Notes under the pieces: model-generated | Database searches by the model: none | Told to the model about the DNA's origin: nothing | The model's input: only the letters and a program-made list of their open reading frames with translations | Assembly (NCBI RefSeq): GCF_036226505.1 | Contig: NZ_CP108484.1 | Location: 2,728,001-2,792,000, forward strand | DNA length: 64,000 bases | From: Kitasatospora sp. NBC_01246 | Lineage (GTDB): Bacteria > Actinomycetota > Actinomycetes > Streptomycetales > Streptomycetaceae | Direction: 5' to 3' | Position numbers and translations under genes: made by a program | Shown here: positions 35,440 to 46,900 of the stretch, in pieces | Layout of the letters: each line of letters starts with the position of its first letter | Numbering within the stretch: the first letter of the stretch is position 1

Positions 35440-35874
35440 GGTGAGGACTCTCCGACCGATGTCACGCCCGGCCCCTCGGGAGCCGGCCGGCGGCCCCCGG
35501 GTGGGGCCGGACAGACCCGGGGTGCGACGTCACGCCGGTCCCCGGGGCGGCGGCGCGCCGCCCCTCGCGGGAGCGCGCCGTCCTGCGATCTTATGACGTG
35601 GACCCGGGCGGCCCGGTTGCGCTGCGGCCTGCGCCGATTCAAGGTTTGTCCCCGATCGGGTCAAGCCCCGCAGGCGCCCCCGCCACCCGGCGGGGCGGGC
35701 CACCCGCCGGGTGGCGGGGGCTCCCCCGGGGTCCCCCCACAACCGACGGCGCGCCGGACGGGAGGGGGGCTGGACTTTGGGACCTTCCACCAGTGACTCG
35801 GGGCGGCGGATCGGGAACGATCGCACCTGCCGTCGACCGACGGGCCGCCCGAAGACCCTCCGAGGAGTACCGCC

Positions 35875-36636
35875 ATGCCACAGCAGATCGCCGTCGTCAC
35901 CGGAGCCGGCAGCGGGGTGGGGCGCGCCGTGGCCGTGGAGCTGGCCGCCGCCGGGTGGCTGCCCGTGCTCGCCGGACGGCGGGAGGAGCCGCTGCGCGGG
36001 ACGGCCGAACTCTGCGCGGCGGCCGGACCGGGCGGCGGGGCGGCCGTCGTGGTGCCGACCGACGTCACCGACCCGGCGGCGGTGGACGCGCTCTTCGCGG
36101 CGGCCGCCGAGCCGTTCGGCCGGGTCGACCTGCTGTTCAACAACGCCGGGACGTTCGGCGCGCCCGCCGCGGTGGACGAGCTGGACATCGCCGAATGGCG
36201 GGCGGTGGTCGACCTCAACCTGACCGGCGCCTTCCTCTGCGCCCGGGCAGCGTTCCGGCGGATGAAGGCCCAGGACCCGCGGGGCGGCCGGATCATCAAC
36301 AACGGCTCGATCTCCGCGCACGTGCCGAGGCCGCACTCGATCGCGTACACCGCGACGAAGCACGCCGTCACCGGGCTGACCAAGTCGCTGTCGCTGGACG
36401 GGCGTCCGTACCGGATCGCCTGCGGGCAGATCGACATCGGCAACGCGGCGACCGAGATGACGGCGGCGATGAGCACCGGCGTGCGGCAGGCGGACGGGCG
36501 GATCGCGGTGGAGCCGACCATGGACGTCGCGGACGTGGCCCGCACCGTGCGGCACATGGCGGAGCTGCCGCTGGAGGCCAATGTGCAGTTCGCCACGGTG
36601 ATGGCGACCGCGATGCCGTACATCGGACGCGGCTGA
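35875..36636 (+). CDS. SDR family oxidoreductase
   Basis: The 253-aa enzyme has the NAD(P) motif [41 protein letters not shown], the catalytic Ser in [13 protein letters not shown] and [19 protein letters not shown] (Tyr-x-x-x-Lys). [20 protein letters not shown] follows the active site. Substrate is unknown. GAGGAG lies 9 nt before ATG 35875. It is a single-gene unit. Confidence 0.9.
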   Translation: MPQQIAVVTGAGSGVGRAVAVELAAAGWLPVLAGRREEPLRGTAELCAAAGPGGGAAVVVPTDVTDPAAVDALFAAAAEPFGRVDLLFNNAGTFGAPAAVDELDIAEWRAVVDLNLTGAFLCARAAFRRMKAQDPRGGRIINNGSISAHVPRPHSIAYTATKHAVTGLTKSLSLDGRPYRIACGQIDIGNAATEMTAAMSTGVRQADGRIAVEPTMDVADVARTVRHMAELPLEANVQFATVMATAMPYIGRG

Positions 36637-36685
36637 CCCGGGCCGCGGGGGCACCCGGCCGACGCGGGCCGCGGGGCACCCGGCG

Positions 36686-36907
36686 CTACTCGTCGTGGGA
36701 GTGGCGGTAGCGCCGTCGGCCGCCGGTCTCGTCCAGCCGGTAGACGCTGGTGGTCGGCCAGTACTCGCCGGCCTCCGCGGCGGGCAGTTCGGCCCGCAGC
36801 ACCATCCGCAGCGAGGGCGGCGGAGCCGCGGCGTGGACCCGCTTGCGGTGACCGTCCCAGCGGCCGCCGCACAGTTCGACGTCCAGGACGGCGGGGGTGG
36901 TTCTCAT
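36686..36907 (-). CDS. small conserved hypothetical protein
   Basis: The 73-aa protein reads MRTTPAVLDVELCGGRWDGH at its start, then a Pro-rich loop and VLRAELPAAEAGEYWPTTSV followed by a basic, His-rich tail (RRRYRHSHDE). Codon bias is normal and the frame ends at a clear stop. ATG 36907 has CAGCAT 6 nt upstream. Function is unknown. Confidence 0.7.
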   Translation of the reverse strand: MRTTPAVLDVELCGGRWDGHRKRVHAAAPPPSLRMVLRAELPAAEAGEYWPTTSVYRLDETGGRRRYRHSHDE

Positions 36908-36913
36908 CCCGTG

Positions 36914-36919
36914 ATGCTG
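36914..36919 (-). promoter_or_regulatory. -10-like hexamer, probable leaderless small gene
   Basis: CAGCAT lies exactly 6 nt before ATG 36907. Confidence 0.35.
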
Positions 36920-37074
36920 ACAGCGTTCACCCGTACCGGGGCGGCGAAGCGGCGGGATCCACTCGCCCGGGGTAGTTGCCGGGCGGCGCGCTGACGGCCG
37001 CCCGGGGAGGGTGGCACGCTGACGGCCGCCGCCCTCCCCGACGCAGGGCGGAGGGTGGCGGCCGTCGGCGCGGG

Positions 37075-38850
37075 TCAGCCGCGCCAGGTGTCGTTCAGGA
37101 CCAGGCCGCCGGAGGCCGGCACCGTCGCCGTGCGGTTGGCGCCGGACTCCCAGGTCACGGCCCCGGAGGCGTCCTTCCGGACGTACTTGTACTCGAAGGA
37201 CGTGCCCGCCGGCATCGTCACGTCCAGCTTCCAGACCGGGTACGCGGCCGAGGAGAGCGGCAGCGCCCGGGCCGGGTCCCAGCCTCCGAGCGCGGCCGTG
37301 CCGCCGACCACGAAGATGTTCTGCCCGGGCACGGTGGTCGCGTTGACCGCGAAGGAGGCGCCGCCGCTCACCGGCGTCCCGCCGCCGGAACCGCTGGAAC
37401 CGCCCGAGCTGCCCGCGCCGCCGGGAGCGCCCACGTACAGCGCCACCGCGTCGCCCGCGCCGACGGTCGCGGTGAAGCGGCCGTCCGAGCCGACGGTGTA
37501 GGACGGGCCGCCGCAGCCGCCCGCCGCCGGGTCGCCGTGCTGGACGTCGCAGTAGGAGCCGGCCGGCAGCGAGGTCTGGAAGGTCTGGGTGACCGGCCCG
37601 CTCTCGCGGTTGATCGCCACGAAGCCCTTGCCGCCGCGCCCGAAGGCGATCGCGTTGTTGCCGTTGGACCACCAGTTGGTGATCCCGGTGCCCGCCACCG
37701 CGTTGCGGAAGCCCACCATGTTGGCGACCTGCCGCCAGGCGTGGGTGCAGTTCCAGCCGTCGCTGTAGCAGGCGTTGACGGTGCCGCCGTTGGGCGGGCC
37801 GTCGTCGTGGCCGGAGAAGGCGTAGCCGGAGTAGACGTTGGGCGAGCCGTAGGGGTCGGCCAGCATGAAGACGTTGGCCAGGGTGTAGGCGGAGCCGTCC
37901 TTGTAGGTCAGCGTGGAGCCGTTGCGCTCGGTGTCCCAGTTGTCGACGAAGGTCCGGGCCTTGTCGCCCGGCAGCAGACCGGAGCCCCAGGAGGCGAGGT
38001 CGGCGATCCGGCCGCCCTGGAAGGCGCTCTTCAGCCAGGTGCCGGAGCGGAACTCGTCGACGTCGCCGGTGCCGGTGTACTCGGTGGGCTGGATCGGCTC
38101 GCCCGCGCCGTAGATGACCTCCTGCACCCAGTACGCGTTGGGGTTGGCGGTCTTCGCCTTGATCGCGGCGAGGTCGGCGGCGGCGATGTGCTTGGCCGCG
38201 TCGATCCGGTAGCCGTCGACGCCGAGCGAGGCCAGGTCGTTCAGGTAGCCGGCGATGGTCTGCTGGACGTAGGAGCTGCCGGTGTTCAGGTCGGAGAGGT
38301 TGACCAGTTCGCAGTTCTGCACGTTCGAGCGGTCGGCGTAGTTGCTGATCGCGGTGCGGCAGGAGTGGAAGTCCTGGTCCTGGTAGTACCCGGGGTAGGT
38401 GTACTTGCTGTAGTTGGTTCCACCGGTGCCGGTCCCGGAGCCGGCCGACATGTGGTTGATCACCGAGTCGGCGATCACCTTGACGCCCGCCGCGTGGCAG
38501 GTGTCGATCATGCTCTTGAAGGACGCCCGGTCGCCGAGGCGCCCGGCTATCCGGTAGCTCACCGGCTGGTAGGACGTCCACCACTGGCCGCCCTGGATGT
38601 GCTCCTGGGGCGGCGAGACCTCGACGAAGCCGTAGCCCTTCGGGCCGAGGGTGTCGGTGCAGGCCTTGGCGACGGAGTCGAAGCGCCACTCGAAGAGGGT
38701 GGCCGTGACGTCCTTGCCGTTGCCGGGTGGGGCGGCCTGGGCGGTGGGGGCCGCGCCGAAGGCGGCGGTGAGCGAGAGCGCGAGCGCCGCGGAGGCGGCG
38801 AGCGCGCCGGCCGTCCGGGCAGGCCGGCGGACGGGGGCGGTGGTGACCAC
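37075..38850 (-). CDS. secreted alpha-amylase (GH13) with C-terminal starch-binding domain (CBM20)
   Basis: The 591-aa enzyme has a signal peptide ending AQA-A near residue 40, a GH13 barrel, a Gly/Ser linker (about 475-490) and a CBM20 ([20 protein letters not shown]). Catalytic nucleophile D217 ([10 protein letters not shown]), acid E244 ([10 protein letters not shown]) and D306 are present. The conserved region-IV histidine before D306 is replaced by W305 (FVDNWDTER). Extracellular starch hydrolysis is expected. GTG 38850 follows AGGAG. Three 11-bp repeats upstream suggest maltose/starch-type repression, like the pullulanase gene. Confidence 0.92.
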   Translation of the reverse strand: MVTTAPVRRPARTAGALAASAALALSLTAAFGAAPTAQAAPPGNGKDVTATLFEWRFDSVAKACTDTLGPKGYGFVEVSPPQEHIQGGQWWTSYQPVSYRIAGRLGDRASFKSMIDTCHAAGVKVIADSVINHMSAGSGTGTGGTNYSKYTYPGYYQDQDFHSCRTAISNYADRSNVQNCELVNLSDLNTGSSYVQQTIAGYLNDLASLGVDGYRIDAAKHIAAADLAAIKAKTANPNAYWVQEVIYGAGEPIQPTEYTGTGDVDEFRSGTWLKSAFQGGRIADLASWGSGLLPGDKARTFVDNWDTERNGSTLTYKDGSAYTLANVFMLADPYGSPNVYSGYAFSGHDDGPPNGGTVNACYSDGWNCTHAWRQVANMVGFRNAVAGTGITNWWSNGNNAIAFGRGGKGFVAINRESGPVTQTFQTSLPAGSYCDVQHGDPAAGGCGGPSYTVGSDGRFTATVGAGDAVALYVGAPGGAGSSGGSSGSGGGTPVSGGASFAVNATTVPGQNIFVVGGTAALGGWDPARALPLSSAAYPVWKLDVTMPAGTSFEYKYVRKDASGAVTWESGANRTATVPASGGLVLNDTWRG

Positions 38851-38896
38851 GATGTCTCCTGGGGGCTGGGGTGGGGCAGCCTGGGGTACCGCGCGT

Positions 38897-38929
38897 GAAA
38901 GGTTGCTGAAACTTGCAGGAAACTTGCAG
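38897..38929 (-). promoter_or_regulatory. triple 11-bp tandem repeat in the amylase promoter
   Basis: On the plus strand GAAACTTGCAG occurs at 38908-38918 and 38919-38929, preceded by the related GAAAGGTTGCT at 38897-38907. Such direct repeats resemble operators of MalR/Reg1-type LacI repressors of Streptomyces amylase genes. It lies 47-79 bp upstream of the start codon. Confidence 0.65.
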
Positions 38930-39030
38930 CGCTGAACCTAAGGTCACACTGAGAGCCCGTCAAGGCCTTGGGAACAACGTTTCCGCAGCCCCGGAAACCT
39001 CGTATGCGACCTTCCACTCGTCGCGCGGCG

Positions 39031-39070
39031 CGGCGATGCCCCCGCGCGGTCGCGCACGGGGGCATCGCCG
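39031..39070 (-). terminator. hairpin terminator of the amtB-glnK operon
   Basis: CGGCGATGCCCCCG and its exact complement form a 14-bp stem with a 12-nt loop that can itself pair, 59 nt after the glnK stop. Confidence 0.8.
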
Positions 39071-39128
39071 TAGTGTCTCCAGGGCCGCTCAGGGCCACTC
39101 AGCGCCGCTCAGGACGGCGGGGCGGGCC

Positions 39129-40786
<1,658 letters not shown>

Positions 40787-40857
40787 AGGGGCGTGCCTTC
40801 CCACGGGCCCGCGCCAGGGAGGAGCGCGGGTCGGTTGGGAGAGTGTCGCGAGGGCGG

Positions 40858-40895
40858 ATTTCTGGTTGCGGACGGACACGTTTCGCCCGTGTTTC
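40858..40895 (-). promoter_or_regulatory. GlnR-like operator upstream of amtB
   Basis: Read on the minus strand: GAAAC-N6-GAAAC-N6-GTCCG-N6-GAAAT, the exact 5-6-5-6-5-6-5 layout of paired GlnR boxes (gTnAC-N6-GaAAC). The second half-site is perfect, the others have one or two mismatches. Confidence 0.6.
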
Positions 40896-40999
40896 GTGTT
40901 GCCAGGCGGTTGCCCCGCGGTTGCCGGTCCGTTTCCGGAAGCTCACGCCCCGTGCCCGCCGGGCGGGCCCCCGGACGGGCCGCCCGCCGCACCCACGAC

Positions 41000-41033
41000 G
41001 CAGGGCCCGGCAGCCGTGGCTACCGGGCCCTGC
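41000..41033 (-). terminator. hairpin terminator after the metalloprotease
   Basis: GCAGGGCCCGG pairs with CCGGGCCCTGC, with an inner AGCC/GGCT stem. It is 39 nt past the protease stop and upstream of the amtB promoter. Confidence 0.75.
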
Positions 41034-41071
41034 TCCCTGTCCTACTTGGTTCTACTGACCGCCGGAGCGGG

Positions 41072-43402
41072 TCAGCTGGTGGCGATCGAGGTGTCGTCGA
41101 TCACGAAGCTGGTCTGCAGCGAGGCGTCCTCGGTGCCGGCGAACTTCAGGGTGACCGTCTGGCCCGCGTAGGACGAGAGGTCGAAGGTGCGGAGCTGGTA
41201 GCCCGCGGCGGCGTCCACGTTCGAGTAGGTCTTCAGCGCGGTGCCGTTGACCGTGACCGCCAGCTTGTCGTACACCGTCGAGCCGGTCTCGGCCGTGTCG
41301 ATGTGCAGGTAGAAGCTGAGCGAGGCCTTGCAGCCGGCCGGGATGGTCACCGTCTGCGAGAGGTTGTCCGAGTGGGCGGAGCCGTAGCCGTTCAGCCAGG
41401 CCTTCCAGGTACCGCCGTGCGCGGCCTGCGAGGCGCTGTTGTCCACGACACCGCTGGAGGCGGTCCACGGGGCGGCGCTGCCGGTCTCGAAGCCGGCGTT
41501 GCCGAGCAGCTGCGCCGGGGTGCAGCTGCCGCCGCCGCCGGAGACGGTCCAGGTGAAGCTGGTGGAACCGGTCTTGTTGGCGGCGTCCTTCGCGGTCACG
41601 GTCACGTTGTACGTGCCCGCGGTCGTGGCGGTGCCGGTGATCTTGCCGCTGGAGCTGATCGACAGGCCGGTCGGCAGGCCGGTGGCCGTGAAGGTCAGCG
41701 GGGCGGTGCCGCCGGTGGCGGCGATCTGCAGGTTGACCGAGCCGTTGAGCGCGGTGCTCTGGTTGCCCGGGCTGGTGACGGTGACGCCACCCGGGTTCGG
41801 AGCGGTGCCCACGTTGACGCCCGCCCAGGCGGTGCTGACCGCGTTGAGCTCGGCGCTGCCGGCGCCGTACAGGTCGGTGGCCGCCTTCTCCGTCGCGGTG
41901 CGCGCCGCGGCGTAGTTGGTGGTGGAGGTCATGTAGGTGGTCAGCGCGCGGTACCAGACCGCCGCCGCCTTGTCCCGGCCGATGCCGCTGACGGCGATGT
42001 TGCCCTGGGTCGGCGAGTTGTAGCTGACGCCGTTGATCACCTTCGCGCCGCTGCCCTCGGACAGCAGGTAGAAGAAGTGGTTGGCGACACCGGACGAGTA
42101 GTGGACGTCCTTGTTGCCGACCGTGGAGGACCAGTAGTCGGCCGAGCCGCCGTCCTTGGAGGGCTTGTCCATGTAGCGCAGCGGGGTGCCGTCCCCGTTG
42201 ATGTTGATCAACTCACCGATCAGGTAGTCGGGGTTGTCGGTCGGGATGTTGGCGTAGAACTCCACCATGGTGCCGAAGATGTCCGAGGTGGCCTCGTTCA
42301 GGCCGCCGGACTCACCCGAGTAGTTCAGGTTGGCGGTGGCCGCGGTGACGCCGTGGCTCATCTCGTGGCCCGCGACGTCGAGCTCGGTGAGCGGGTGGGT
42401 GTTGCTGTCACCGTCGCCGTAGGTCATGCAGAAGCAGGAGTCGTCCCAGAAGGCGTTCACGTAGTTGTTGCCGTAGTGGACGCGGCTGTAGGCGCCGACA
42501 CCGTCGTTGCGGATGCCGTTGCGGCCGAAGGTGTTCTTGTAGTAGTCCCAGGTGGCCGCGACGCCGTAGTGGGCGTCGACCGCGGCCGACTCGCTGTTGG
42601 CGACGGTGCCGTCGCCCCAGCTGTCGGTCGACTTGGTGTACAGGGTGCCGGTGCCCGAGGTCCCGTGGTTCAGGTTCGTGGTGTACATCCCACCGCGAGC
42701 CCCGTCCTTCATCTGGTACGAGGAACCCGACTGGGTCGTACCGATGGTGACGTTGCCGACGAAGACGCCCTTGCCGGTGCCGGTCTGGATGCCCTCGAAC
42801 TTCTGGATGACCTGGCCGGAGGTCGCGTCGGTGACCACGTGCAGCTTGCTCGGGGTGCCGTCGGCCTCGGTGGAGGAGACGACCGTCTCCCACGCGAGGC
42901 GCGGGCTGTTGTCGGCGGCCCAGACCACCAGGCGGGGCGCGGACTCCAGCGCGGCGCCCGACTCGGCGGCCAGCGCGGCGGACTGCGCGGCCGGCGCGGC
43001 CAGCTTCGGCGTGGTGCTCACGGCGGTCAGCGGGGCGGTGCTGGCGCGGTCCACACCCTTGGTCGCACCCGTGGCGCTCTGGTGCACGACCAGGTCGCCG
43101 CCGAGAACCGGAAGGCCGTTCAGCGTGCGCTCGTACCGCAGGTGGCGGGTACCGTCGGCGTCCTGGGAGACGTCCTTGGTGACCAGCTTCTCCTCGCTGC
43201 CCAGGCCCAGGGTCTGGGCGAGGGCGGCGGTCTGCCCGGTCGCCGAGGCGATCAGCTGGGCACGGCTCGCCTGCTGGGCGGCGACCGCGGCCGGCGCGTC
43301 CGGGGTGGCGGCCTGCGCGATGACGGGGATGCCGGTCACCAGAAGCGCGGTGGAGGCGGCCATGACAACCGCTGCCTTCCGAGCCTGGGTGTAACGGGAC
43401 AT
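41072..43402 (-). CDS. secreted M4 (thermolysin-family) metalloprotease with Ig-like and C-terminal beta domains
   Basis: The 776-aa preproprotein has a signal peptide ending IAQAA (about residue 32), FTP/PepSY-type pro-region to about 210 (GLPVLGGDLVVHQSATG, RLVVWAADNSPRLAWETVV) and an M4 catalytic domain. Zinc site: VAGHEMSHGVTA (H346, E347, H350) and GLNEATSD (third ligand). An Ig-like domain (about 545-635; LTFTATGLPTGLSISSSGKI) and a C-terminal galactose-binding-like domain (LLGNAGFETGSAAPWTASSG) follow. It degrades extracellular protein. ATG 43402 follows AAAAGGAG. Confidence 0.93.
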   Translation of the reverse strand: MSRYTQARKAAVVMAASTALLVTGIPVIAQAATPDAPAAVAAQQASRAQLIASATGQTAALAQTLGLGSEEKLVTKDVSQDADGTRHLRYERTLNGLPVLGGDLVVHQSATGATKGVDRASTAPLTAVSTTPKLAAPAAQSAALAAESGAALESAPRLVVWAADNSPRLAWETVVSSTEADGTPSKLHVVTDATSGQVIQKFEGIQTGTGKGVFVGNVTIGTTQSGSSYQMKDGARGGMYTTNLNHGTSGTGTLYTKSTDSWGDGTVANSESAAVDAHYGVAATWDYYKNTFGRNGIRNDGVGAYSRVHYGNNYVNAFWDDSCFCMTYGDGDSNTHPLTELDVAGHEMSHGVTAATANLNYSGESGGLNEATSDIFGTMVEFYANIPTDNPDYLIGELININGDGTPLRYMDKPSKDGGSADYWSSTVGNKDVHYSSGVANHFFYLLSEGSGAKVINGVSYNSPTQGNIAVSGIGRDKAAAVWYRALTTYMTSTTNYAAARTATEKAATDLYGAGSAELNAVSTAWAGVNVGTAPNPGGVTVTSPGNQSTALNGSVNLQIAATGGTAPLTFTATGLPTGLSISSSGKITGTATTAGTYNVTVTAKDAANKTGSTSFTWTVSGGGGSCTPAQLLGNAGFETGSAAPWTASSGVVDNSASQAAHGGTWKAWLNGYGSAHSDNLSQTVTIPAGCKASLSFYLHIDTAETGSTVYDKLAVTVNGTALKTYSNVDAAAGYQLRTFDLSSYAGQTVTLKFAGTEDASLQTSFVIDDTSIATS

Positions 43403-43913
43403 GCGGACTCCTTTTCCGACCGACGCGGGGTGCGCGTGCGGTGGAGAGAACCTGGCCGCAGGGTTGCGGCGCAGTGGGGGCCCCCGCCGCCGGGTGCGCG
43501 GCGCGGGTGCGGTTGCGGAGCAAAGACCGAGCAGTTGCTGGCAGGAAGAGGCGCTGAACCTGACCTGGGACAGCCGCACCGGGGGGTGGGGCCCCCTCGT
43601 CTGCAGCCGGGGGAATCGTGGCAGTAAACGAGCCGTGAATGACAGATGCATGCCACTGATTGGCCGATTAGCTACCGGGACCGTTCATCCGTCGGACCCC
43701 CGTCCGTGTTACAGGCGCGGGAACTACCGACGACGGTTTTCATCGCCACCCGAAAGGTTCGATCACTTCCGGCGGGCACTGACCAGCGCTCAGGGCCCGC
43801 TCGGCGTCAGCATGGTGGACCTCACTGCCGGACGGATCCGTCACCTCACCTTTCCGGCCGTGCCAACGACGGTTTTCGGCCACTCGCGCGCCGGGCACCG
43901 GCGGGAAATACCA
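43403..43913. other. long upstream region of the metalloprotease gene
   Basis: No gene can be supported in about 510 bp. The segment 43640-43880 is noticeably richer in A/T than its surroundings, as in regulated promoters. It contains two direct copies of CCRACGACGGTTTTC (43727-43741 and 43863-43877). Confidence 0.45.
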
Positions 43914-43947
43914 CGGCCCCGCGCCGCCCGAGGGCGGTGCGGGGCCG
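43914..43947 (-). terminator. 16-bp-stem terminator after the pullulanase gene
   Basis: CGGCCCCGCGCCGCCC pairs with GGGCGGTGCGGGGCCG around a 2-nt loop, with one G-U pair, 15 nt after the stop. Confidence 0.85.
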
Positions 43948-43961
43948 GGTACGGCGGAGCG

Positions 43962-46900
43962 TCAGTTCTGGACGAAGACCGCCACGGTGCGGCCCGGCAC
44001 GGTGAAGGTGCCGGTGGCGGCGGCGAAACCGGACTGCCGGACCACCGGATCGGCCCCGCCCGCCTGGACCGGGTGCAGCGCCTGCGCCGTGCCCTTCAGG
44101 GCGGCCACGGTCTGGCTCTGCGCGGTGGGCGTGGCGTTGAACACCACGGTGATGCCCTTCTGCGCGCCGGCCAGCCCGGTGCCGTCCAGGTGCAGCGTGA
44201 TCACCCCGGGCGTCTCGCCGGGCGTGCCGGAGAGCGGGTAGGAGAGCCGCTGCTGGACGGCGGCCAGGGTGGGCAGCGAGAACAGCGGCGACCCCTGCTT
44301 GATCCGCAGGAACTGCTGGTACTGCGCGCTGGTCGCCCGGATGTCGGCGGCCCCCATCGCCAGCTTCGGATCGGCCAGCAGCGACTTGGCGGCCGGCCAC
44401 ATCTCCTTGTTGTCGGCCGCCGTCGGCACGCCGCGGCCCCAGCCGTTGCCCTGCGCCGGGTCCCACTGGATCGCGTTGAACCAGTCGCCCGAGTCGTAGG
44501 AGTTGGCGTCCAGCGACTTGGAACGCAGCAGGTCGGTGCCGGCCTGGACGAAGCCCGGCCCCTGGGTGAGCGCGGTCAGTGAGAGCGCGAGCGCCTGCAT
44601 CCGGGCCCGGTCGGCGGGCGCGGTGGCGGCGGGCAGCTTGTAGGCCAGCGCGTCGAACAGGTCGGTGTTGTCGTGCGCGTCCACGTACTCCACCGCCTCG
44701 CCCGGCACGGCCGCGTACCCGGTCGGGGCGCCGTTGTAGTCGACGCCCGCGCCCGTGACGGCCCGGCCAGCGCTGTCGGTGAACGCGTAGCCGGCCAGGT
44801 TGCCGGTGAGCGCCACCTTGAGCTGGTCCATCTGCTTGAGCAGCCGGTCCTCCTGCTCCTGCGGCGTGCCGTTGGCCGGCGAGCCGTTGGGGTCGGAGTA
44901 CAGGCCCGAGGCGAAGCCCTGCTGCGGGGCCGAGGAGAGCTGGAAGTTGCCGCCGCGCGCCGCGTCCCGGATCCGGTCGTCGAAGGTGGCGATGCCGGTG
45001 CCGGCCATGTTCAGCTGGGTGGCCTGCGCGAAGCGGGCGTCATTGGCCACGACGCCGAAGTTCCAGCCCTCGCCGTAGAGGAAGACGTTCTTCCCGTCGA
45101 CGCCGTCCGAATCCGGTGTCATCCTGCGCAGTGCGGCCTGCACGTCCAGCATGGTGGACCTGGGATCGAGGCCCATCAGGTCGAAGCGGAAGCCGTCGAC
45201 CTTGTACTCACGCGCCCAGGTGGTCACCGAGTCCACCACCAGGCGGTTCATCATGGCGTGCTCGGGCGCGGTGTCGGCGCAGCAACTGTCGGTCGTCACC
45301 TTGCCGTTGGCGTCGAGCCGCTGGTAGTAGCCGGGGACGACCCGGTCCAGCACCGAGTGCTCGGCCTGGCCGGCGGCGGCGGTGTGGTTGTAGACCACGT
45401 CCAGCACCACGCGCAGCCCGGCCTGGTGGATCGCCTGCACCATCTGCCGGAACTGCACCGTCCGGGCGGTGCCCTCCGGGTCGGTGGCGTACGAGCCCTC
45501 CGGCACGTTGTAGTGCAGCGGGTCGTAGCCCCAGTTGTAGGCGTCCTCGGCGGCGACGGCCGCCACGCACTCCTGCTGCCGCTCGCTGTCCGCCGCCAGG
45601 GCCTTGAGGTCGCAGGCCGGCAGCTTCTGCTGGGCCCGGTTCTCCCGGATGGTGGCGATGTCGAAGGTCGGCAGCAGGTGCACGGTGGTGACGCCGGCCT
45701 GGGCCAGCTCCCGCAGGTGCCGCATGCCGGCCGACTGGGACTCGGTGAAGGCCAGGTAGGTGCCGCGCTCGGCGGCCGGCACCGTGCCGTCCTCGACCGA
45801 GAAGTCCCGGACGTGCAGCTCCTGGATCTGCTGCTGCGCCGGCGGGACGGCCTTCGGGACGGTGTGGTCGTCCCAGCCCTTGGGCTTCAGCGCCTTGGCG
45901 GCGAGGTCGGCGACCAGGCTCCGCCCGGAGTCGGCGGACAGCGCCACCGAGTACGGGTCGGTGACGGTGTTGACCACCAGCTGCTGGACGGACGGCGCCC
46001 AGACCTTCACCTGGTACAGGTAGTACTTGCCGTCCAACTCGGCCTTGTCACGGACGAGTTCCCAGACACCGGTCTCGTCGTCCAGCTTCAGCGGGACGGT
46101 CTTCGGGGTGCCGCCGGCCGGTCCGTCGAAGAGCTGGACGGAGACCTCCCGCGCGGTCGGCGCCCAGACCGACAGCGCCACCTTGCCGTTGTAGTAGGCC
46201 GGTCCGAAGTCCACCCGGCCGGTGCGGCGGGCGTACAGGTCGTCCAGCACGCCGGGGGTCTGCACCCCGGTCGCGGCCAGCGCGGCGCCGCTGGGCAGGT
46301 GCTCGGTGAAGAGCAGCTGGCTGCGGAGCGCGGCGGGCACCCGGGCCGCGTCGCGGGCGTCCACGGTGAAGGCCCGGTAGCCGGCCAGGTGCGGGAAGGC
46401 GGCCTTCTGGGCGTCGGTCAGCCCGGCGGCGGGGGTCAGCCGGATCCACTGCCCGGCCTTGCTCAGCACGCCCTTCTCGGCGCGGATGCCGCCCTCGGGG
46501 TCGTACACCAGCTGGGCGCTGGTGCCGCCGGCCAGTGCGGCGTCGTTGGCGCCGTACCCGGCGGGCACCACGACCGTGCGGGCGTCGATCCACTGGGCCT
46601 TGGCGGAGCCGGGGTCCAGCTGCGAGGCGGCGGCGGCGTTCTGCGGGAGCAGGTAGCCCTCCCGGCCGCCCAGGATCCAGACCTCGTGGCCGTTGGCGGC
46701 GAGGTCCAGCGACTGGTCGGCCGGCAGGTCCTTGTCGTTGCCCCGGTGCAGGACGTAGCTGAGGCTGGTGGCTCCGGGGGCCAGCGGCACCTCGAAGACG
46801 GCGCCGAAGGCGTCTCGGCGGACCGGCAGCAGCGGGTTGCCCCAGTCGGTCGGGGTGGCGGCGCCGGTCCAGTCGTGCAGGCCCCAGCCGGTGTAGTCGC

